A stretch of 64,000 nt of DNA, from positions 412,561-476,560 of the forward strand of contig NZ_WTYC01000002.1 in NCBI RefSeq assembly GCF_009827325.1, written 5' to 3'. The DNA is from Qipengyuania vulgaris (GTDB lineage Bacteria > Pseudomonadota > Alphaproteobacteria > Sphingomonadales > Sphingomonadaceae). The stretch's first letter is position 1, and each line of letters opens with the position of its first letter. Of this stretch, positions 60,011 to 64,000 are shown piece after piece. The position numbers and the translations under genes were made by a program. Under the pieces are notes generated by a model. That model did not search any database, was not told the origin of the DNA, and was given only the letters and a program-made list of their open reading frames with translations.

Positions 60011-61374
60011 CCGTGTCTCGTTTGACGATCACTGCGTCCGCCCTGCTTCTCTCCGGGTGTGCTACCTCGCTTATCGAGGTCCCGGCAGCAAACATTCCGG
60101 CCCCCGCCACCTACGCGGAACAGCTTCCCCCGGCTGGTCTCGACGAGGCTTGGTGGAATGGTTTCAGAGACCCGGTACTCGCCGCACTTGTTGAAAGGGG
60201 CCTCGGAGCCAATTTCGAGATCGCTGCAGCGCGCGACAGAGTCTTTTCTGCGGAGGCCCTCCTGCGCGCCGAATGGGCCGACCGACTTCCGAGCATCGAT
60301 GGTTCCGGAGAAGCAGACCTGGAATTGACCGAAGGGAATAGTCCGGTCACAGCGAGTGCCGGACTCTTGGGGAGCTTCGATCTCGACCTATCCGGACGAC
60401 TTTCAGCGGAGATCCGCGCAGCTGCGGCGAGCTATGCAGAAGCGGATTACCTGCGCGCTGACCAACAACGGCTCGTTGCCGCCGCAATCGCGCGTCAGTA
60501 TGTCGAATATCGCCGGACTGGGGCGCAACTAGAGCTCTTCGAACAGTCAACCGAGCTGCAAAGACAGACCCTGCGGATCGTCAACTTGCGCTTTGAAGCA
60601 GGTTTGGCGGCAAACTTGGATGTCCGCCGCGCGGCTGCCGATCTTGCCCAGACCGAGGCGCGGCTGGGACTGATAGAAATAGCCCGTGCCGAAGCCGAGC
60701 ATGGACTAGCAATCCTTTTGGCCGAGCCCCCGGGAACGCTCGCAATCATGTCACCTGAAAATGCTGTCACAATACCGCAATACAGTGCCGGTCCCGCCAT
60801 CGGCACACCCGCGAACCTACTTCGGCGACGGGGAGATATTCTGGCTGCGGAAGCCCGTGTGCTCCGCGCTGCTGCGGAAGTGGGCATAGAGCAGGCGGAT
60901 CTGAGGCCCTCGCTTGTGATTCCTGGTTCGATCCTTTTAGGTGACGGAACCATCGACGGACTGTTCGGCAGTTTTCTGGCCAGCTTGGGGGCGGCTTTGG
61001 ACCTTCCCCTGTTCGACGGTGGACGTCGGCGAGCGGAAGTGACCGCTGCGCGGGCAGACTTGGATGCTAGCCTGTCTGAATACCGGCAGGCATTCCTGCG
61101 CGCACTTGGCGAGGCAGAAAACGCGCTGGTAGCCATCAGGGCATATCGGGAAAGGGGAGCGTCGCTGGAAGAAGCCATCGTACAAAGCGAGACCGCGCTC
61201 GAACAGTCCAACGCGCTTTACCGCGAGGGTCTGGCGTCTTTGTTCGATGTGCTAGATGCGCAGCGCCAGCTCATAAGCAGCAGACAGTCGCAACTGGACA
61301 ATGAGGCGGCCATAGCCAATGCATTTATCGCACTTCACTCGGCTGCTGCGAGTTCGACTGAGGATTTCAACTGA
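60007..61374 (+). CDS. Outer membrane factor, NodT family lipoprotein
   Basis: A 455-residue outer membrane efflux channel of the TolC-like NodT family. The lipobox ALLLSGC gives a lipidated Cys18. Two repeats of the alpha-helical tunnel are seen, each starting near DEAWWNGFRDPVLAALVERGL and RADLDASLSEYRQAFLRALGEAENAL respectively; GDILAAEARVLRAAAEVGIEQADLRP and LFDVLDAQRQLISSRQSQL are family signatures, given in pieces. It completes a tripartite RND system with the two preceding genes, to which it is translationally coupled. Confidence 0.94.
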   Translation: MTVSRLTITASALLLSGCATSLIEVPAANIPAPATYAEQLPPAGLDEAWWNGFRDPVLAALVERGLGANFEIAAARDRVFSAEALLRAEWADRLPSIDGSGEADLELTEGNSPVTASAGLLGSFDLDLSGRLSAEIRAAAASYAEADYLRADQQRLVAAAIARQYVEYRRTGAQLELFEQSTELQRQTLRIVNLRFEAGLAANLDVRRAAADLAQTEARLGLIEIARAEAEHGLAILLAEPPGTLAIMSPENAVTIPQYSAGPAIGTPANLLRRRGDILAAEARVLRAAAEVGIEQADLRPSLVIPGSILLGDGTIDGLFGSFLASLGAALDLPLFDGGRRRAEVTAARADLDASLSEYRQAFLRALGEAENALVAIRAYRERGASLEEAIVQSETALEQSNALYREGLASLFDVLDAQRQLISSRQSQLDNEAAIANAFIALHSAAASSTEDFN

Positions 61375-61714
61375 CCGGAACGGTATGTGAGACTGCCGCA
61401 CATGCACCATTAGCATTATGGCGCATTCCGCTTCCACGCCAAAGCAATCGACGACGGATCGCCTTCGCTGATCGCGAAACTGCTAACTTAAAATTGGAGT
61501 GACGGTGGTTGCGGGGGCTCGCATTGAACGGTGTACCACTACAGCCGTGGTGGAGATCTAGCGTCGCATCCCTGCAACCAGCGATGTCATCGCTAGTTGT
61601 TCTTCAGCCTTCGGCGTTGGGATTGCGCAAGTAGCCGAGAAAACTTGTATCTCCGGCTTTGGCTGAGCATGCCCTGTCTTCGGAACCTTTGATGCGCTAC
61701 TCCACTCCTGTAGC
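61375..61714. other. Noncoding gap between efflux operon and xthA
   Basis: About 340 bases with no supported gene, RNA or strong hairpin. A few short inverted repeats are present, such as ACCACT...AGCCGTGGT near 61540, none followed by a T-run. It presumably holds the xthA promoter. Confidence 0.5.
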
Positions 61715-62491
61715 GTGAAGATTGCGACCTACAATGTGAACGGGGTCAACGGCCGGTTGCCGGTTCTGCTGCGCTGGCTTCAGGAAGAGCGTCCGGATGT
61801 CGTTTGCCTTCAGGAGCTGAAATCTCCCGACGACCGCTTCCCGTCAGAGGCAATCCGGGCGGTTGGCTACGAGGCTCTTTGGCATGGACAGTCTCGCTGG
61901 AACGGTATCGCAATATTGACACGCGTAGGCGAAATACACGAGACACGTCGCGGCTTGCCCGGGATTTCTGACGACAACCAAAGCCGCTATCTCGAGGCAG
62001 CAGTAAACGGAGTTCTGATTGGCACGATTTATCTGCCGAATGGGAATCCCCGGCCCGGCCCGAAATTTGAATACAAGATGCGCTGGTTCGAAAAGCTCAC
62101 AGAGCACGCTCGCAGCCTGCTGGATACCGGCCTTCCTGTAGTCTTGACCGGTGATTTCAATGTAATGCCCACTAAGTTAGATGTCTACAAACCAGAGCGG
62201 TGGGTGGATGACGCGTTATTTGCGCCAGAGGTACGAGAGGCTTGGTTTCGGCTGGTTGACCAAGGTTGGACCGACGCCATTCGAATGCTTCATCCCGACG
62301 AGACAATTTACACTTTCTGGAAGTACCTGCGGAATGCATTTGCGAGAAATGCCGGGCTGCGGATCGATCATTTTCTTCTTGATCCAAGTCTGGTTGGCCG
62401 CTTGGCGGGCGCGGGTGTCGATTTGCAGGTACGGGCCTGGGAAAAGACCAGCGATCACGCCCCAGTGTGGATCGAGCTTTCAGATATCTAG
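61715..62491 (+). CDS. xthA: Exodeoxyribonuclease III
   Basis: A 258-residue exonuclease III/AP endonuclease of base excision repair. Family motifs are present: MKIATYNVNGVNGRLP, PDVVCLQELKSPDDRFP, WNGIAILTR, YLPNGNPRPGPKFEYKMRW, VLTGDFNVMPTKLDVY and the C-terminal LRIDHFLLDP...KTSDHAPVWIEL, which hold the Glu, Asp, Asn and His of the active site. The start is a GTG without a clear ribosome site. The codon use appears somewhat less GC-rich than the neighbouring genes. It stands alone; with ku-ligD and the mutasome it is the third DNA repair function in the window. Confidence 0.95.
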   Translation: MKIATYNVNGVNGRLPVLLRWLQEERPDVVCLQELKSPDDRFPSEAIRAVGYEALWHGQSRWNGIAILTRVGEIHETRRGLPGISDDNQSRYLEAAVNGVLIGTIYLPNGNPRPGPKFEYKMRWFEKLTEHARSLLDTGLPVVLTGDFNVMPTKLDVYKPERWVDDALFAPEVREAWFRLVDQGWTDAIRMLHPDETIYTFWKYLRNAFARNAGLRIDHFLLDPSLVGRLAGAGVDLQVRAWEKTSDHAPVWIELSDI

Positions 62492-63202
62492 CTGTTAGAG
62501 TTAGAAGCACACCCCACGCCCGCTCTGGAAACGAACTTCCAATATGGTACCGTAAGACAGTCCGCTTCAGACTTTTTCCGCCGAAAAACGGCCATTCCGC
62601 TTCCGACGCCCTTGCGGACGCTTGCTAGATGCGATTTCGCCAGAAGAGCCATCGCTGCAATTGCAGTGAGCACGCCCACAAAAGCACGAGGGCGATAGCG
62701 ATGAAGATTACATACATCGCGACACCTGCAGCGAAGTGCCAATTTGGCTCGGACCTCAGGGCATATAAATCAAACCAACTCGAGATTTCGAGCGGCTCTC
62801 CATGATTCATCGTGCATATATTGTTTGGCTTGCTGGATTTGTGCCGGGCGCCTTGGCGGTAAACCTGCTTTGGGGATCGGCCTGGTGGCAAAGCTTCGTG
62901 CCTCGGATGATGGGATATTGACGGGCATGTCGGTTTCCCATCTGTGGACGCCCCGCAGGATGCAAGCGGTATTTTGAGAGGTTTGGCACGTAGTCGGATG
63001 CTGCCATCTGTCCGGCCTCCTGGTGCAGCTTTTCGTGCTGCGGGCCCGTATGGGAGTTCGCGGACCGGAACCACATCACCCTCAGCGTACTGATGAAGCA
63101 CGGTGGAAAGCCCTGGTTCTTCCGGTCCCGTCTCGCCGACTGTTTTGCCATACTCTCCTTCGTCCGCCTACGTCCTTCCGGCGACCTCTGGTCCGGCCCG
63201 GC
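62492..63202. other. Gene-poor flank of IS110 element, with two possible small membrane ORFs
   Basis: No firm gene. On the minus strand 62625-62810 could encode 61 residues with one C-terminal membrane helix (VIFIAIALVLLWACSL) and a basic end. On the plus strand 62802-62921 could encode 39 hydrophobic, Trp-rich residues (MIHRAYIVWLAGFVPGALA at its start). Their starts overlap and neither has a clear ribosome site. From about 63020 to 63130 the sequence folds into several hairpins: GCAGC/GCTGC (63025-63041) and a bulged 12-pair stem joining 63062-63073 with 63114-63128. This part probably belongs to the IS element's noncoding end. Confidence 0.4.
63062..63128. ncRNA. Structured noncoding end beside IS110 transposase, candidate bridge RNA part
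   Basis: GGACCGGA-ACCA at 63062-63073 pairs with TGGT-TCT-TCCGGTCC at 63114-63128 (12 pairs, 3-base bulge), enclosing a smaller CAT...CAG-CGTA-CTG-ATG hairpin. It lies 75 bases downstream of the transposase stop. IS110-family elements carry a noncoding bridge RNA in one end; that this is it is a hypothesis based on position and fold only. Confidence 0.3.
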
Positions 63203-64000
63203 TTACGCCGCGACCGAGACCGGAGCCCTGTAATCCTCGTTCTTCGTCAGCACTGCCCAGACGATGCGCGCGGTCTTGTTCGCGAGCGCCACCGTCACCA
63301 GCATGCGCGGCTTGCGCGCCATCATCTGTTCCAGCCACGATCCCGCGGGTGCGCCGCGCCTGCTTGCCTGGAGCACGACCGCGCTGCTGCCGATGATCAG
63401 CAGCCGCCGCAGCGTTCGCTCGCCCATCTTCGAGATCGCGCCGAGCCTCTGCTTGCCGCCGGTCGAGTGCTGGCGCGGTGTAAGCCCGACCCATGCGGCA
63501 AAGTCGCGGCCCTTGGCAAAGGTGCCGGGCGGAGGTGCAAGTGCGGTGATCGCGGTTGCCGTGATCGGTCCGATGCCCGGGATCGTCATCAGCCGCCGCG
63601 CGGTCTCGTCTTCGCGGGCACGCCGGGCGATCTCCCGGTCAAGTTCGGCAATGCGCTCGCTGAGCACTGCCATCTGATCGAGCATTATCTCCAGTACCGG
63701 CCGTGCGCTCTCGGGAACCGCGTCGGGATCCTCAAGCAGTGCGGCCAGCTTCTTCATGTGCGCCAGGCCTTGCGGCGCGATCCAGCCATGCTCGGTCATG
63801 TGACCGCGAACGGCGTTGCTGATCTGCGTGCGTTGCTTGACCAGCAGGTCGCGGGCCCGGAACACCAGCGCGGCTGCTTGCTGTGCTTCGGTCTTTACTG
63901 GCACGAACCGCATGCTCGGGCGCTGCGCCGCCTCGCAGATGGCCTCGGCATCCGCAGCATCGTTCTTCTGGCGCTTCACGAACGGCTTTACGTAAGCTGG
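63203..64000 (-). CDS. IS110-family transposase, N-terminus cut by window edge
   Basis: At least 265 residues of a DEDD transposase of the IS110 family. The visible part begins in PAYVKPFVKRQKNDAADAEAI, where the final acidic residues of the N-terminal RuvC-like DEDD domain lie. It continues through a coiled-coil region (DQMAVLSERIAELDREIARR) to the C-terminal Transposase_20 domain: LMTIPGIGPITATAITAL, FAAWVGLTPRQHSTGGKQ and MGERTLRRLLIIGSSAVV, containing the catalytic Ser. The frame is open to base 64000, so the start is outside; the GTG at 63979 is internal. A recent insertion is likely, as the protein is intact. Confidence 0.94.
   Translation of the reverse strand, partial: PAYVKPFVKRQKNDAADAEAICEAAQRPSMRFVPVKTEAQQAAALVFRARDLLVKQRTQISNAVRGHMTEHGWIAPQGLAHMKKLAALLEDPDAVPESARPVLEIMLDQMAVLSERIAELDREIARRAREDETARRLMTIPGIGPITATAITALAPPPGTFAKGRDFAAWVGLTPRQHSTGGKQRLGAISKMGERTLRRLLIIGSSAVVLQASRRGAPAGSWLEQMMARKPRMLVTVALANKTARIVWAVLTKNEDYRAPVSVAA

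Noticed and set aside
61424..62604. CATTCCGCTTCC found on both sides of xthA (61424 and 62593)
   Set aside because: A 12-base repeat this far apart is expected by chance in 64 kb, and nothing else suggests mobilisation.
62807..63151. Minus-strand frame of 114 codons beside the IS110 element
   Set aside because: No recognisable domain, and it covers the hairpin-rich noncoding end; probably a chance frame.
1..64000. CRISPR arrays, rRNA genes or prophage structural genes
   Set aside because: I looked for regular spaced repeats, rRNA signatures and phage head or tail proteins and saw none.

Overview
The window is GC-rich, densely packed chromosomal DNA of an alphaproteobacterium, most likely a member of Sphingomonadales close to Erythrobacteraceae. 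This placement is an inference from gene content. It rests on four TonB-dependent receptors in 64 kb, an ImuA-ImuB-DnaE2 mutasome under a GAAC-N7-GAAC SOS box, an alphaproteobacterial F1-ATPase zeta-type inhibitor, NodT-type outer membrane factors, and a TonB receptor/halogenase/LacI/GH3 sugar locus.

Layout. 1-2782: leucine biosynthesis (3' part of leuC, a 52-residue membrane microprotein, leuD) and a quinone oxidoreductase. 2855-3792: zeta-type ATPase inhibitor, BolA-like protein and CGFS glutaredoxin, closed by a terminator. 4081-4863: Nudix hydrolase. 5130-10556: the SOS mutagenesis operon imuA-imuB-dnaE2. 10557-11086: gene-poor stretch with a bioA remnant and tRNA-Arg(TCT). 11147-14927: queuosine precursor transporter and a convergent TonB receptor. 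15137-22891: a reduced VirB operon (virB1, B2, B3, B4, B6, B9, B10, B11), minus strand. 23051-28839: a TPR protein, a predicted beta-helix lipoprotein paired with a TonB receptor, and a PhoB-like regulator with a degenerate receiver. 28937-35047: a six-gene minus-strand redox operon headed by a flavin-dependent halogenase. 35226-44658: a divergent sugar locus (TonB receptor, LacI regulator, MFS, GH3 glucosidase lipoprotein, hexose MFS). 44746-51115: CysQ facing two sulfotransferases and a TonB receptor. 51270-55702: CitE-like lyase, then Ku and LigD. 55837-61374: tripartite RND efflux operon. 61715-62491: exonuclease III. 63203-64000: truncated IS110-family transposase with a structured noncoding flank.

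How the genes work together. Three blocks couple a TonB receptor to local enzymes: the halogenase/GH3/LacI locus, probably for beta-glucoside uptake and hydrolysis; the lipoprotein-receptor pair; and the sulfotransferase-receptor group, whose by-product PAP is the substrate of the neighbouring CysQ. DNA damage functions recur (mutasome, NHEJ, exonuclease III). LacI-type palindromes lie in the halogenase/receptor divergent promoter and upstream of the GH3 gene, which suggests one regulon.

The parts I consider least explained are the sulfotransferase/TonB cluster, the lipoprotein/TonB pair with its intergenic hairpin, the VirB set without VirB8, VirB5 and VirD4, and the folded RNA-like region beside the IS110 element. 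All functions come from reading sequence motifs; no search or computation was run.
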